From Pterois miles (lineage: Eukaryota; Chordata; Actinopteri; Perciformes; Scorpaenidae), in contig CAMQGK010000328.1 of NCBI GenBank assembly GCA_947000775.1, positions 4,249,501 to 4,313,500 of the forward strand: a DNA stretch of 64,000 nt, written 5' to 3'. Each line of letters opens with the position of its first letter. Within the stretch, counting starts at the first letter, position 1. The notes under the pieces are model-generated. The model saw nothing but the letters and a program-made list of their open reading frames with translations, was not told where the DNA came from and ran no database searches. Of this stretch, positions 44,864 to 56,160 are shown in pieces. Made by a program: the position numbers and the translations under genes.

Positions 44864-46402
44864 CACTCAGTGAGTTGTGCATGTACTGTGTGAGTGTGGG
44901 TGTTTTTTGCATGTGTGGGAGCCTTATTGCATCAAAGTATTGTACCCCTCCAAATACCCATATATGACTGTGTGAGGTGAATTGGAGTTGCTAGTTAGCA
45001 GCATACTTCATAAAAACACAGAAATGGCTCCATTTGTACAGAATAGTGTGTTTGGGGTGTATGCATCTCCACGTGTGGTTTTTGTGTGAGAGCTTTTTGC
45101 CGTAACAAAGACTAGATCGATAGACACAGCAGAAATCACAAGTTCCTTTTCAACCAATACAAGCGGGGCAGAGCACTCCAGTATTCGGCTTTTATTTTCT
45201 TCTGAGAGGCAGCCCCCCTCCTCCCTTTCTCCACTATCCTCCCAGACTAAAGTCGTCAGCACTATTTTGTTCCCGGACCTCGGCCTCTGAGAGGCGAGGG
45301 AAGCACGCCGCTGAATGAATGCCCCTTCATGACTGCGAAGGTTAAAAAAAGAAGGAAAAAAATAGAAACCTCTTTAGGCTTTTTCAAAGCAGCCACTTCC
45401 TTTCTTGTGACATCACTTTCAAATGGAAGGAAGACGGTAAAGACTGCCTCTTCTTGGTGAAATTACCGAGGTTGTATGCATAACGCCCTTGAAAGGAATC
45501 TGGCAGAAGTGGAGGGATGCAAGACACACAAGCACAGATGCAAAGTGAAAGTCAAACACACACACGCATCAAAACCCATCCGATACCGACGCTATCTGCA
45601 CCCGCTTTCATGTCTGAGGAAAAATCAATACAGACAAAAAGTATGCAAAAGGAGAGAAGGAAAGAAAGAAAGGAAGGAAGGAAGGAAGAAAACATTGTTG
45701 AGGAGATGCCCCTCAAAAGGAATAGCAGAGTATCTATTACACATCAAAGCCATTTCTCTCTCTTTTCTCTCTCTCTCTTTGCCTCCAATGAAGAGAATAG
45801 GTTTGAAACTGGCAATGAAAGGAATAAAGGGGGGGAAATGATGCAGGAATTGTAGGAACAGAGAGACATACAGTGGTGCACTTACAGCTCTGATGGATTA
45901 TTTCTCAGGTGTGCTAAGTCTTGCATGGACATAAATAGGCTCAAACATATGTACTTTGTAGATACAAAGGCATGCACACACATACCAGTATCAGCATACA
46001 TACAATCGTGCATGTTCTGGGCTTTTAAGAAACTGGGGAACTTTGCATTACAGACGCTATATAAGGATTTTCATGTCTTTTATTCTCTCTGTGGTCATTT
46101 TTTTTTAGCTTTCGAGCTACGTGTTGACCGTTTCTTCACCATGATAGGCTGACTGATCCCACATTTATTAATAAGTTCTGGAAAATGTGCTATGTCTCAT
46201 GTCTAGTCTGGTAGAAAATTGTCACCATTAGCCATATTTGGAATGCAACGTAATGAGGATGATATGAAGATGGAAACAGACACTTGGTTCATGTGTGAAA
46301 TCCATAAGTGCCATCCCACACTCACGTCTGTGTGATGGTTGGTAATTGGAAGAAAAACCCAGGAGAAATTTATACACAGTATATATATATAGTGTATGCT
46401 AA
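44864..46402. other. Non-coding stretch
   Basis: It contains an (AAGG)n tract at 45653-45690. Overlapping Lys/Arg-rich frames there are artefacts. No gene recognised. Confidence 0.4.
45653..45690. repeat. (AAGG)n microsatellite
   Basis: AGAAAGG and AAGG units. Confidence 0.88.
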
Positions 46403-46507
46403 TATTCAGTAACACTTAATTTTACTGGTCTACAAATTTGATGGTAATTAGGTGATAATTAGAAAGTAACCTATTTGAAAGTTATTTGGAATTACTGCCA
46501 AATTACC
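46403..46507. mobile_element. Family A single arm, copy 4
   Basis: AGTAACACTTAATTTTACTG, GATGGTAATTAGGTGATAAT, TTGGAATTACTGCCAAATTA. Only one inverted arm is present. It shares about 25 bases of left flank (ATAGTGTATGC.AATATTCAGT) with copy 3, so the family boundary may lie further out. Confidence 0.65.
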
Positions 46508-46887
46508 CCAATAAAAATAAAAAGAGTGCCGTCTGTCAGCTCGTAACGTAACAGGAAGTATTGTTCAGCTGTACGCCCTGATAGAGGCTTGTTATTCCAA
46601 GTAGTGCTGGTTGTTTGCCGCTGAGAGGGAACAATCTCCTTGTTAAGGGGCTTTCTTTGTAGAGAAGTCATTGTGACTTTGGGACAGAGAGGTAGGCTGC
46701 AGCACCACACTCTCAAAAATGACTGGGGATTTTGATTTGAGAACGCCTGGGGTCTTTACAAGTTCACATTTGTTTGTGGCGTGCTGGGAAGGGATGGAAA
46801 GGGTAGACCGGATAGAACAAGCTCAGCCCATACAAACAGAACAAACAGCTGACATCAAACCATTCAAATACAGGCGGATGCCCACAA

Positions 46888-46919
<32 letters not shown>

Positions 46920-47316
46920 CACTCACACATGCAGCACAGACGGATGCACACAAAGCATCAAAAGCAGGTATATAAGGATATCAGAGAATCAAAGAAAAGA
47001 AGATCAAGAGGATCCCCACGTAAAAAAAAATAAAATAAGTCAGCAACACAATATCAAAATAAGTGGCTTTCATGTCAAGGCGAAAAGGGAATAAGTTATT
47101 TTCCCACAACGCACTTTTCAATTTCAAGAATGAAAGGCGCATGAGTTGCCCATCCTCTTTTGGCAGAAACAATATGCAGAGCTGTTTCAGAGCAAACAAG
47201 CTCAGAAGTAATAAGATGGAGCTTGGTGGTATGTAATCCGAACTTGATACTGGTCATGTAGGCAGCATTTGGATACTCTGAATTATAGGCCTTATTCCCC
47301 ATCGAGCGCTTTATGA
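46508..47316. other. Unique spacer with (CA)n
   Basis: (CA)n at 46891-46919. No gene recognised. Confidence 0.4.
46891..46919. repeat. (CA)n microsatellite
   Basis: About 14 CA units. Confidence 0.95.
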
Positions 47317-47655
47317 TTAAACCTGCAGTAGGCAGAATGATTTTTGGCACCACTGGGCAAAAAATCCATAATATTCTTTCAGCATATTGTAATTCAAGTG
47401 TTCTGAGAGAAAACTTGGATGTAGGATGTAGAAAAATCTAGCAGGTGATGGGAGGATGGGAGACTTTGGCCCATCACAGGTCATTTCAGAGAAAGAGCTC
47501 CTATAGAGTTATCCTATTGGCTGTGCTCTGGCTGGTGGGCGGTGCTTTGTATTTCCTCAACTGATCTCAGCATGGCTGCCAGGTCACACACTTTCATTTT
47601 ATAGTTTAACAGTAAATACAAGTGTTTCTGAAAACATCTGAGGAGAGAAATGGGC
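47317..47655 (+). mobile_element. TTAA-ended MITE (family B, copy 4, 3' truncated)
   Basis: It starts TTAAACCTGCAGTAGGCAG. It continues with TTTCAGCATATTGTAATTC, CCATCACAGGTCATTTCAG, GGCTGTGCTCTGGCTGGTG, GGCGGTGCTTTGTATTTCC and GAAAACATCTGAGGAGAG, then stops. The second inverted end is absent. Confidence 0.8.
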
Positions 47656-47777
47656 ATTAGGGCTCATCCAGAACAGCTAGTGGGCAGCTCGTGGCAGCTG
47701 CTTCGCAGAATGGCTGCATGATTCACACATCAGTAGTTCAAACCAGCAGCTTTTCTGCTGTATTTCTGCTGCTGCTG

Positions 47778-48090
47778 TAAATGGTAAATGGACTTGCATT
47801 TATATAGCGCTTGTCTAGTCTTCTGACCATTCAGAGCTCTTTACACTATTCACTCATTCACTTACTCATTCACTCACATTCACCCATTCACACACACATT
47901 CATACACTTATGGCAGAGGCTGATAACTACAACTTTGCCAATCATAATCTGATTACTTATTCACACACCGATGGCTAAGCCTTTGGGAGCAATTTGGGGT
48001 TAACTGTCTTGCTCAAGGACACATCGACTTGTGACCACCGACCTTCCAATTGGTGGACGAGCTACTCTACCCTCTGAGCCACAGCCCCTC
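47778..48090 (-). mobile_element. tRNA-derived SINE, ATTTATATAGCGC-tailed family
   Basis: On the minus strand the head GGGGCTGTGGCTCAGAGGGT and AGAGTAGCTCGTCC gives an A-box-like region. GGTCGGTGGTCACAAG stands where the B box should be and is degraded. TGTGTCCTTGAGCAAGACAG follows. The body ends at GCGCTATATAAATGCAAGTC, a common fish repeat end. The plus strand shows (ATTCACTC)n in the middle. Confidence 0.75.
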
Positions 48091-48130
48091 AGTCCTTTCT
48101 GTCTACATAGAGTTTGCCTTTCATTTCAGT

Positions 48131-48412
48131 ATAAATCCATCCATCCATCCATCCATCTGCAACCACTTATCCCGTTAGGAGTCGTGGGGGAGCTGGAGCC
48201 GATCCCAGCTGGCATTGGGCGAAGGTGGAGTACACCCTGGACAGGTCGCCAGTCCATCGCAGAGCACATAGAGTCATCAGTTGAACTGCATGTCTTTGGA
48301 CTGTGGGAGGAAGCCGGAGAACCAGGAGAACATGCCAACTCCACACAGAAGAGCACCAAGCCAGATTCGAACCTGTGGCAGTGCTAATCACTGCACCACT
48401 GTGCAGCCCATT
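48131..48412 (-). mobile_element. tRNA-derived SINE with (ATGG)n tail
   Basis: On the minus strand GGGCTGCACAGTGGTGCAGT and GATTAGCACTG give the A-box region, and GGTTCGAATCTGG the B box. GTGTGGAGTTGGCATGTTCT, TCCTCCCACAGTCCAAAGAC and GCGACCTGTCCAGGGTGTAC follow, ending GGATAAGTGGTTGCAG and (ATGG)n. This matches a very abundant fish SINE-type repeat. It is essentially full length with small internal losses. Confidence 0.85.
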
Positions 48413-48686
48413 TCATTATAAATGTCATTTATATTTATTCTAGACAGAGAAAGGTTAAGGTGTGGTAATGTGTAAATAATAGCAATAAACCACAATTTAA
48501 ACTGGTGCTTTCATCATTAATTTAGCCCTGCAAGTCACTGCATTTTCTACAACACTGTCCTGCAAATAAACTCTGAAAAATAAGTTTGGAAATTTGTGTT
48601 TGGTTGATTATTTCTCTGTTGTTATAATGCTAATTGCAATGCCAATCCAAAAAATCCATCCATGTCCGTCCATCCAACATCAAACT

Positions 48687-48690
<4 letters not shown>
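48413..48690. other. Unique spacer
   Basis: Nothing recognised before the next CA array. Confidence 0.35.

Positions 48691-48759
<69 letters not shown>
48691..48759. repeat. (CA)n microsatellite, about 69 bases
   Basis: About 34 pure CA units. Confidence 0.97.
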
Positions 48760-48760
<1 letters not shown>

Positions 48761-50768
48761 CTCCATCCACAATCAAAATGTGAAGGGATGTGATGCCAGA
48801 GCACCTCTGTGGGTGGTCAGACCTCAGCCAGGAGCGTGTGCACTTGGTACTCGGTGTTCTCATTTTGTGCCTTATGGGTAGAAGCCTCACTCTGAAGTTT
48901 GCCAGCCACTCGCGCACACGATCTGCTCCCATCGGTCATTACTCCTCTCTCTCATCCTCGGAGGGAGAAAGTGTGGCTCTGTTCAGAGTTTCTGTTGCCT
49001 CAATCAAAAGAGTGATAAAACATGACTCTTTTCAGTTCAAATGAACAGTAAATCTCCCACCTCTGTGCCCTTCCCTGTTAGTTCCAGCTGATAGCGCCTC
49101 CATTCAGCCCATTTCATGCAAAGTACACAGTCTCACAGTGAAAGAATGCAAACAGATGCAAATAAACACCAGCTTCAATTGAGAAGGCAATGATTGGATC
49201 ATTACCCAAATAATGTATGTGGAAATAGATCATATTTTCATAACAGCAATAAATAGGGCATCAAACTAGACACATGCAGTCCCCAGACAATGTCTCTGTC
49301 AATTTGCCTGGTAAAATCAGGAAAGCAACCCAGTACGTTCTTAACAAATCTCATCTCGGCTCGTCTCCATTCATTCTCGGCCTTCACTTTTTGCTTCCCT
49401 TGAACTCTCTTGCTCACAAACTGAGCTGTCTTCCTCTCAGCATCATCTAAACCGTTCCCTACTCCATGTTCACCTCTTTCAACCCTTCTTCTGCCTTCTT
49501 CTCACCCCTCTCTCCTCTTCTCTCTGTCCTCTGTCTATTGCTGCATTATCATCACTCTCCATCTGTGGCTCTCTGAGGCGCAACACCGCCCAGTGTGCTC
49601 CTCTCCATCACCCCGTCTCCCTCTATCCTTCACTCTCTCACTTCTAAATGACGGGGACAGGCGTCGACAAGGAGGACCTTGTCCCATTCTGCTTCATTTC
49701 TCTTACATATTCACTTTTTGATTTTTTTTTTTCTCCTTTTTGCAACGATTTCTGTGTCCCCCTTTTGCATTTGAAATTACATAACATACACTCCAGGGGA
49801 TCAAAGTGTAATCACCATAATGTAAATGCATTTAAGATCCAAATAACATCAGGAGGTAATCATAGGTGCATTTGGCCACATTGAAAACCATCTCTGCATA
49901 CAGGGTGTGAAAAATACCAACCTTAATGCACATATTCAATCAAATCACTAATGCAGTTTAGACAGGCATCAGGCAGCGCACTTGTCAAAATGGACTGTCA
50001 GCGTATCGGTACATGCATGAGCAGAATGAGATGTGTTTGTAGTCACTTTTACAGGATGGGAATATTATAAAGGAAGTGACATCTGTCAGGTGTGAATGCA
50101 GTCCAAGTGAATTAAAGGAGAAGCGTGACGTGGAAAGCATGTTAATGTGAGCTGGAAAGAGAGACAAATCTATCTTTCTTGTCTGGCTCACACACATATG
50201 AAATGATTGAATCCCCTAATTCCTTTTTTTCCGCCCTCGTTCTCTCGATTAAAGTCAATCATAGTTTCATGGCATGAAATGTAGCTGAATTACTGCAAAG
50301 GCAAAAGCAGGAACAAACAACAAATGATTGAACCAGATACACACCAACCACGGTTCAAAAAATGTCACACTAACTGATCACTTAATCAGTTACCGTTTAC
50401 TGAAGGGCATGTGGATACTTTGGCCTATTACAATATACTTACTTGTGAACTACTGGACTCTATGGATAATACACTCCACCATTCACAAGCATGCATTCGC
50501 CAATCAGGACAGTATATGAGGCAGAACACATCGCCGTTTGTCATTCTTTTCTCTTTAGCGAACTGTGAATTGCCCACTGACTGCTCATCTCCTTGATGGA
50601 GTCGCTGCCGATAGAACCTCGCCGTGTCCCGACCTCATTGCCGGTACGGATCGTCACTACGCCTGCCTCGAGCAGAGAGCGACGTTCAGCGGCCACCAGC
50701 CCACTTTGCTACGATGACGACGGGCTGGAGCTCGATTGAAGTCCCCGCTCCAGCCGCTAACACAAGCC
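48760..50768. other. Non-coding stretch
   Basis: C/T-rich at 49470-49640. GC-richer with several CpG at 50590-50760, just before the family B element. No gene recognised. Confidence 0.35.
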
Positions 50769-51562
50769 TTAAAGCTTCAGTAGGTAGAATGTTTTTGGCA
50801 ACAACCTTTCAGCATATTGTAATGCAAGTGTTGTGAAAGAAAACTAGACTTCTGCACCTCCTCATGGATCTGTTTTCAGGCTTTAATCAAATGTAGCCTG
50901 TGATGGTAGACTTTGGCCAATTTCAGAGAGGCAGTGTTTCTATTGGCTGCGCTCTGGCTGGTGGGTGGTGCTTGCTTCCTCAACAGCTCCCAACACAGCT
51001 GCTGGGTCACAAGTTTTCTCATTTTACAGCCAAACAGAGACTACAAGATGTTTTATGTGAGTAATAGGCATTACAGTAACGGGTTAATGTACAGCAAGCC
51101 GGTCATTGTTGAGAAAGAAACCCAGACAGGGCGACGGTGCACACGGAGGGGTCTCTCATCGCCCCGAAGGGGTTTCTTTCACAATAATGACCGGCTCACT
51201 CTACATCATCCCACTTATTACTTACTGAAGAAATCAATATTTTGACCCAAAAACGATCCGCCAGAGTCTGACATCAGAACTGTGCTCGTAGCAACGGCCT
51301 GCTAGAACGCAATGATTAACCAATCAGAATTGAGTGTTCAACACAGCAGTGTAATAATGCTTCATATTTGATCAGCGCTCCCAAGTTCAACTGTCTGATT
51401 GGAGTTCATGAGTGATTGATAGCCGGCTCTCACAGCTCCGGTTGTTTTAATCTGGTCTGTGAAATCCTGTCTCATGTACAACTGTTGGGATATAGTGACT
51501 GTTTTATGAAGCTAACTTTTTTTTAATTGGACTTGCTCCAATCTCACCTACTGTTGCTTTAA
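50769..51562 (+). mobile_element. Complete TTAA-bounded MITE (family B, copy 5) with nested insert
   Basis: The left border is TTAAAGCTTCAGTAGGTAG and the right border CTCACCTACTGTTGCTTTAA, imperfect inverted repeats with TTAA on both sides. Inside are TTTCAGCATATTGTAATGC, ATTGGCTGCGCTCTGGCTGG, TTTTCTCATTTTACAGC, CATATTTGATCAGCGCT and GAGTGATTGATAGCC, in the standard order. A foreign segment at about 51082-51352 splits the element between CATTACAGTAAC and TTCATATTTGATCAGC. TTAA borders are known for piggyBac and Kolobok families. There is no transposase. Confidence 0.82.
51082..51352. mobile_element. Repeat nested in family B copy 5, with hairpin
   Basis: About 270 bases absent from the other family B copies. 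It contains inverted arms 51097-51122 and 51171-51196 (24 of 26 matching) around a GC-rich 48-base loop, then CGATCCGCCAGAGTCTGACA and GATTAACCAATCAGAATTGA, which I recall as a dispersed percomorph repeat. Confidence 0.6.
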
Positions 51563-52444
51563 GGTATATTTAAAGGCTATTTACGCTCCACCTTCTGGGG
51601 GCTCCTGGTCGCCCTCTAAAAAGAAAATATTAAAAAATAAATGCTGGTGGGTGCCCTTCCTCATTTTCTGCATTGAGGTAAAAAACAAACAAATAAAGAA
51701 AGAAAGAAATATACATTTCATCCCTATAACTCTCATTGTAGTGAAACTGACTTTTAAACCTTTTCTTAAGTTGTCTTTTTTACATATATTTATATATTTT
51801 TATACATCTTATACTTGTTGTTTGCCACCACTATTATGTAGTCATATTATTTCTGTATATTCATCTTGTGCTCTCTATAACATTGTGAAATAAAAAATAT
51901 AACAATGTCTGGGACCAATTGTTTATTTAGATTATAATAAATATAGTTTATTATGGAAATAAAAATCTTTATTTTTGTCTTAAGACCACTGTGAGGTCTG
52001 ATGTGTACTCCGGTTTACAGGGCCAGGGTTAAGGAAACCTAACCCTGGAGCGGCGCCACCACCAGCGAGGGGGCTCCAAATCCAAATTTCACCAAAGGTG
52101 CCAAAAGGTCTGGGTCGGTCCTTTGCCAACATGGGTGTCCGGTACATTGGTCTTGAAGCCCGCTGCCAACATCTCCCTAAATCCTCCACCCCTCCCAGCT
52201 CCACACCCTCACTTCCTCTCTCCATGTTTCCCAGAGCCTATTTCATGCCCCTGAAATCTGGCGCCGGTCGCCTCGCTGGCATATAGCTCCACTCATCTAC
52301 CTCCATCGTTCTGCTCCATCCATCCCTCCATCTCTCCTCCTCCTCTCCTCGCCACTCTTGCTTCATTTGCCTCATGATGAGGTGTCACCGCTCTGCCCTT
52401 GAGTGGGTGAGAATCCCCTCTGACAAAAAGTGTTTGTGTGTGCC

Positions 52445-52445
<1 letters not shown>

Positions 52446-52477
<32 letters not shown>
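52446..52477. repeat. (TG)n microsatellite
   Basis: About 16 TG units. Confidence 0.95.
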
Positions 52478-52481
<4 letters not shown>

Positions 52482-52666
52482 GATTGCCTGTTCCTGTGTA
52501 GACTGTATATATGTGTTTGTGTATGTTCACGGCATGTGTGTGGCCCAGCCTGGCCCATGGAGGTGACAGACATCAGGATTGTGCTGTCACATAAGAGAGG
52601 AAATGATTTACTTGTCACGGGGCTGGGGACAGGACGGCAGATAGAGCGTACAGATAAATGCACCGT

Positions 52667-52689
52667 GCTGCTGCTGCTGCTGCTGCTGT
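52667..52689. repeat. (CTG)n microsatellite
   Basis: Seven to eight CTG units, one of the few trinucleotide arrays here. Confidence 0.92.
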
Positions 52690-53100
52690 CGGTGGATAAT
52701 GTAAAGACTATACTGCTGGGACATATACAGTACAAGAACCATTGATGCAGACTGCACTATAGGCCACATGTTTGTTTTATCGGGACTCACATCATGTCAG
52801 CCCCCTGTCTTTCTGTATTTCACTGGAGAGGTGTACTCTCAAACAATCATGTGATATGATGCTTGGCTGAAAGGATTCACTACACAGTGTCAAAAGCTGA
52901 AGTACCATTAAAGTTAAACTGGACTGGATAATTATGCTGAGCTAAAATGGCCTAAATTACATTAAACAAGAGTGAAATGGCTCAACTCGAACATGTCTAG
53001 AGTGGAGTGAATCAATCTGAATTTGTACTGCAGTGAAGTTCTGTACTAAATGAACATAACTGTACGGGTCTGAACCAGTGGGCCCCAATACCAGGTCTGA

Positions 53101-53965
53101 AAGGTGAAGCCAATGCTGAAGTGCCTTAAACTTGCATTCTTTCTACTAACCAGCAGGGGGCGACTCCTCCTGTGGCTAAAAGAAATCTGATTATATAGAT
53201 TTCTATGAGAAAATGAGCCTTCTCACTTGATTTATTACCTCGGCAAACATAAGGTTTTACCATGCTCTGAGTTCCTAGGCCACTTAGTCTGCAAGTTTTT
53301 CAGTTCTGACACCTGTTACGGCAGGTGATTTCCACCACCGACTTGACCTGTGACGGTGCACTATATGACACTATATATAACATGATCAAAAACTTGTTGC
53401 ACACCTACACAGACTTCACAGCATCTTCCAAAGCATCATCCAAAACCTCCTATTTACTATGCACACTGAAAAACTGCCTTACAACACTGTTATATCTCTC
53501 AAACAAAAAAAAAAGGTAAACACCAAAATCCTACATGGTGGAAAACTATATAAAAACGTCTGTAATATGTCACGCCAACATAAACAATTTTACCAAATAT
53601 AAGTATGTGCATAATTGTCTCTAACATGAGATTATGGTCGCGATCGCTAGTTCAGGTCTTCTTCACCTTGTGACTGACAGATTGCTACCACGCCGTTGTC
53701 CAGTCTGGGAGATGTCTGTGTTTTCGTCTCACAACTTTAACCCTTTCACAGTATGTTTTCAGGTCATGGAAGTTAATTCTAACATTATGGTTGGTTTAGT
53801 TGTACTTAGCTCCACCCTCTCGTGTCACTTCTGGTTGCAAAAACCAAGATGGAAATGTCCAAACACCAAGATGCCAAATTCAAGGTTTCAAAACTATAGT
53901 CCAATAACCAGTGATGGGTGACGTCACAATGACTACATCCACTTCTTATATACAGTCTGTGGTCT
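53101..53965 (+). mobile_element. Interspersed repeat family E with internal insertion
   Basis: The left part has AAGCCAATGCTGAAGTGCC, ACCAGCAGGGGGCGACTCC, ATTTCTATGAGAAAATGAG and ACTTGATTTATTACCTCGG. The right part has CGATCGCTAGTTCAGGTCTT, CACGCCGTTGTCCAGTCTGG, CAAAAACCAAGATGGAAATG and TATATACAGTCTGTGGTC. These run in the order of a percomorph repeat I recall. About 370 bases at 53252-53620 interrupt it. Confidence 0.6.
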
Positions 53966-54541
53966 GAACTCGGCTGGATTGTCTTGCCAGAAACATGGTT
54001 AATCATCATCAAGGGATTAAGAAAAATCCTCCCACCCTAATATTTCCTTTGACTGTGATCTTGAGCTGAGTTCATGTCATAAACGACGATGGCTTGGAAG
54101 GTGACAGACAGGACAAGACAGCAGGTGAAAAGACGAATATTTGCAATTTGTCATTCCAGTGTCACTTCCACAGTCTCTGTAAATGATAGCTAGGCTGGGG
54201 CACACGATAGCCGGCTTGCTGCAGGGAAATGACAAACTAAATGTTTTGGGAGGGAATAAAGTGCCCTATGTGTGAGTTGGAGGTTAAGGAAACATGGCAC
54301 AACACGCCCTCTTTCTGCTTTGAAATAATATGTGCATCTCTCATGTCATTGACATAGATTTTAGGAGAGCACTTTGGCTGTTTCTTCAAGATCTTTGTTT
54401 CAAAATGAGTAAATAAGTCAGTAAACAAGAAAGCAAAATCACCATCATTTCATTTGCTTTATAAAATGCTGCTAAAACTAAATATTGCACTAGTTGAAAT
54501 GTGCCCCTGCAGGTAAAACACTCACTTTCAATTATAATCCA

Positions 54542-54544
<3 letters not shown>
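53966..54544. other. Unique spacer
   Basis: Nothing recognised. Confidence 0.35.

Positions 54545-54584
<40 letters not shown>
54545..54584. repeat. 40-base A homopolymer
   Basis: Uninterrupted A40. No retroposed body or polyadenylation signal is seen just upstream on the plus strand. Confidence 0.97.
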
Positions 54585-54586
<2 letters not shown>

Positions 54587-55589
54587 GCTTAATCAGCCTC
54601 CGTGTTTGCAATAAAGCCACAATAAAGAGGCATTGATTTGTGTAACTGACAAAAACACAGGTGATCTTTAGCCTGTCATGGCAGGATCAGGTAATAATCA
54701 CCAGATCATGATTACCTTGTCATTGTAGCATAATTCAATTTCCTATTATAATGTTGTTGACAAATTGCGCCATATTGCAATAATCTCCAAATGATGATGG
54801 CAATTTGACGAGAGCTAAATGACTGAGATTAATAATGGATGTAAGTCTCTGTTTGGCCCCAGGGCAAAGCAGTCTATTAACTTGTCATTGCTGGACAGGG
54901 GGACACAGCCTGCGGCACTGCACGTAATGACAAATGTAAATGTCCCTTCATGGTGGGATACACCTCATATTAAAGTCTAATACTCCATATGTAGCGAACA
55001 GGCTTGTGGCAGGGATTTAGGCTGCAAATGAAATGCAGCCAAATCATTTCAATCTTCTGGACAGGGACGTGGTTATTACCTTAAAGGGGAGGCAGGAGGA
55101 ACGGCTAATGTAAATGGAACCATCACTAATCTGTGGCTGAAAGTTTTGGTAAGTTAAGGGAATGTCATACAGAAGGTATCCACTGACTGTAAGTACGTAG
55201 AGCTTGAACATGCAATATTAACAATAACTGATTCAGCCTGTCAGCAGCAGGCCAGATAACATAAACATTTGACTGTCAATGCCAGAATAAGAACAATAGA
55301 TCATACTGTTGCTAAATCAGCTGCAAGCAACCGACATATCAAGGATGACTGTTGCCATGAGCCTTGATCACTAAGCTAATATTGAAATCTCATTTGTGCA
55401 TCAGTGCAGACTGCCTGAATCAGCAGCACACAAATATTGCTTGAACTATAACTATTGTTGGATAAGTTACTATTCATTCATGGCTACCTGTTGTTGTTTG
55501 AGCTCATACTGGGAGGGCTGAGGGGTGTGGTTGTGTTACTGAAACCTAACTTCATCATGTCTGACTAAAAACACTATGCACATATTGAC
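54585..55589. other. Repeat-poor block, candidate regulatory DNA
   Basis: 54590-54960 is complex unique sequence rich in TAATNA/ATTA cores (AGGTAATAATCACCAG, GCATAATTCAATTTCC, GAGATTAATAATGG) without coding potential. Regulatory function is inferred from texture alone. Confidence 0.4.
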
Positions 55590-55700
55590 ATGCCGCCCCC
55601 GACACTAGTAACACAAGCAGGGTACCATGTGCATCAGTCTCCGATGTCAGTGGGCGCTGAATAAGTGGCGGTATTTGACGAGTTGGGAGTGAGAATGTGT
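55590..55700 (+). repeat. Family I fragment, copy 2
   Basis: GCATCAGTCTCCGATGTC, GTGGCGGTATTTGACGAG and GGGAGTGAGAATGTG resemble the end of the copy at 60590-60930 (CATCGGTATTTGACGTCCTG, GGGAATGAGAACGG). Confidence 0.45.
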
Positions 55701-55779
55701 TTGGATTGATTGCCATTAAATTTAGAGCCCAGAGAATTGATTGGATGATCACCTGAATTTGCCTCTTGCACCAAAGTTT

Positions 55780-56160
55780 TCACTTATCCTGTGAAATATT
55801 TCAGCATCTCTTAAATAGACTGGCACAAATTTTGGAACAGATATTCATGGTCCCGAAATGATGAATCATAATGACTTTGGTGATCCACTAACTTTCGCTC
55901 TGGTGGCACCACGAGGTCGATAACTATTGGATGAACTGCCTCAAAACTTGGAACAGATTTTCACATCACTTTGGGGATGAACTGTAATCACTCTGATGAT
56001 TCCCTGATTACACCTGCCCCATAATCAGGCCAAAATTGTCCAGTACTTGGATCATGACCAAATACCTGCTACACTAATGACATTGCCATCCCCTGTTACC
56101 ATGCTTAAAAAAACAGTTTTGCCTAAGTGGAGTCTAGCATAGCTGTAGACTAAAGAAATA
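55780..56160 (+). repeat. Interspersed repeat family K with internal duplication
   Basis: ATTTTGGAACAGATATTCAT, GACTTTGGTGATCCACTAAC and GTGGCACCACGAGGTC are followed by a second diverged round: CTTGGAACAGATTTTCACAT, TGATGATTCCCTGATTA and AATCAGGCCAAAATTGTCC. It ends ATGACCAAATACCTGC, TAATGACATTGCCATC and CATAGCTGTAGACTAAAG. I recall this as an abundant percomorph repeat. Confidence 0.65.

Larger units (their letters stand above)
51563..53100. other. Non-coding stretch with simple repeats
   Basis: (TG)n at 52446-52477 and (CTG)n at 52667-52689. A GC-rich segment at 52015-52270 (GAGCGGCGCCACCACC) carries open frames on both strands but no domain I recognise, and may be an old retroelement piece. 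Confidence 0.4.

Noticed and set aside
51980..52286. GC-rich block open on both strands
   Set aside because: Could be an old retroelement piece, but neither translation matches anything I can name.
54545..54584. A40 run as a retrogene or SINE tail
   Set aside because: No body, promoter boxes or polyadenylation signal upstream on the plus strand.
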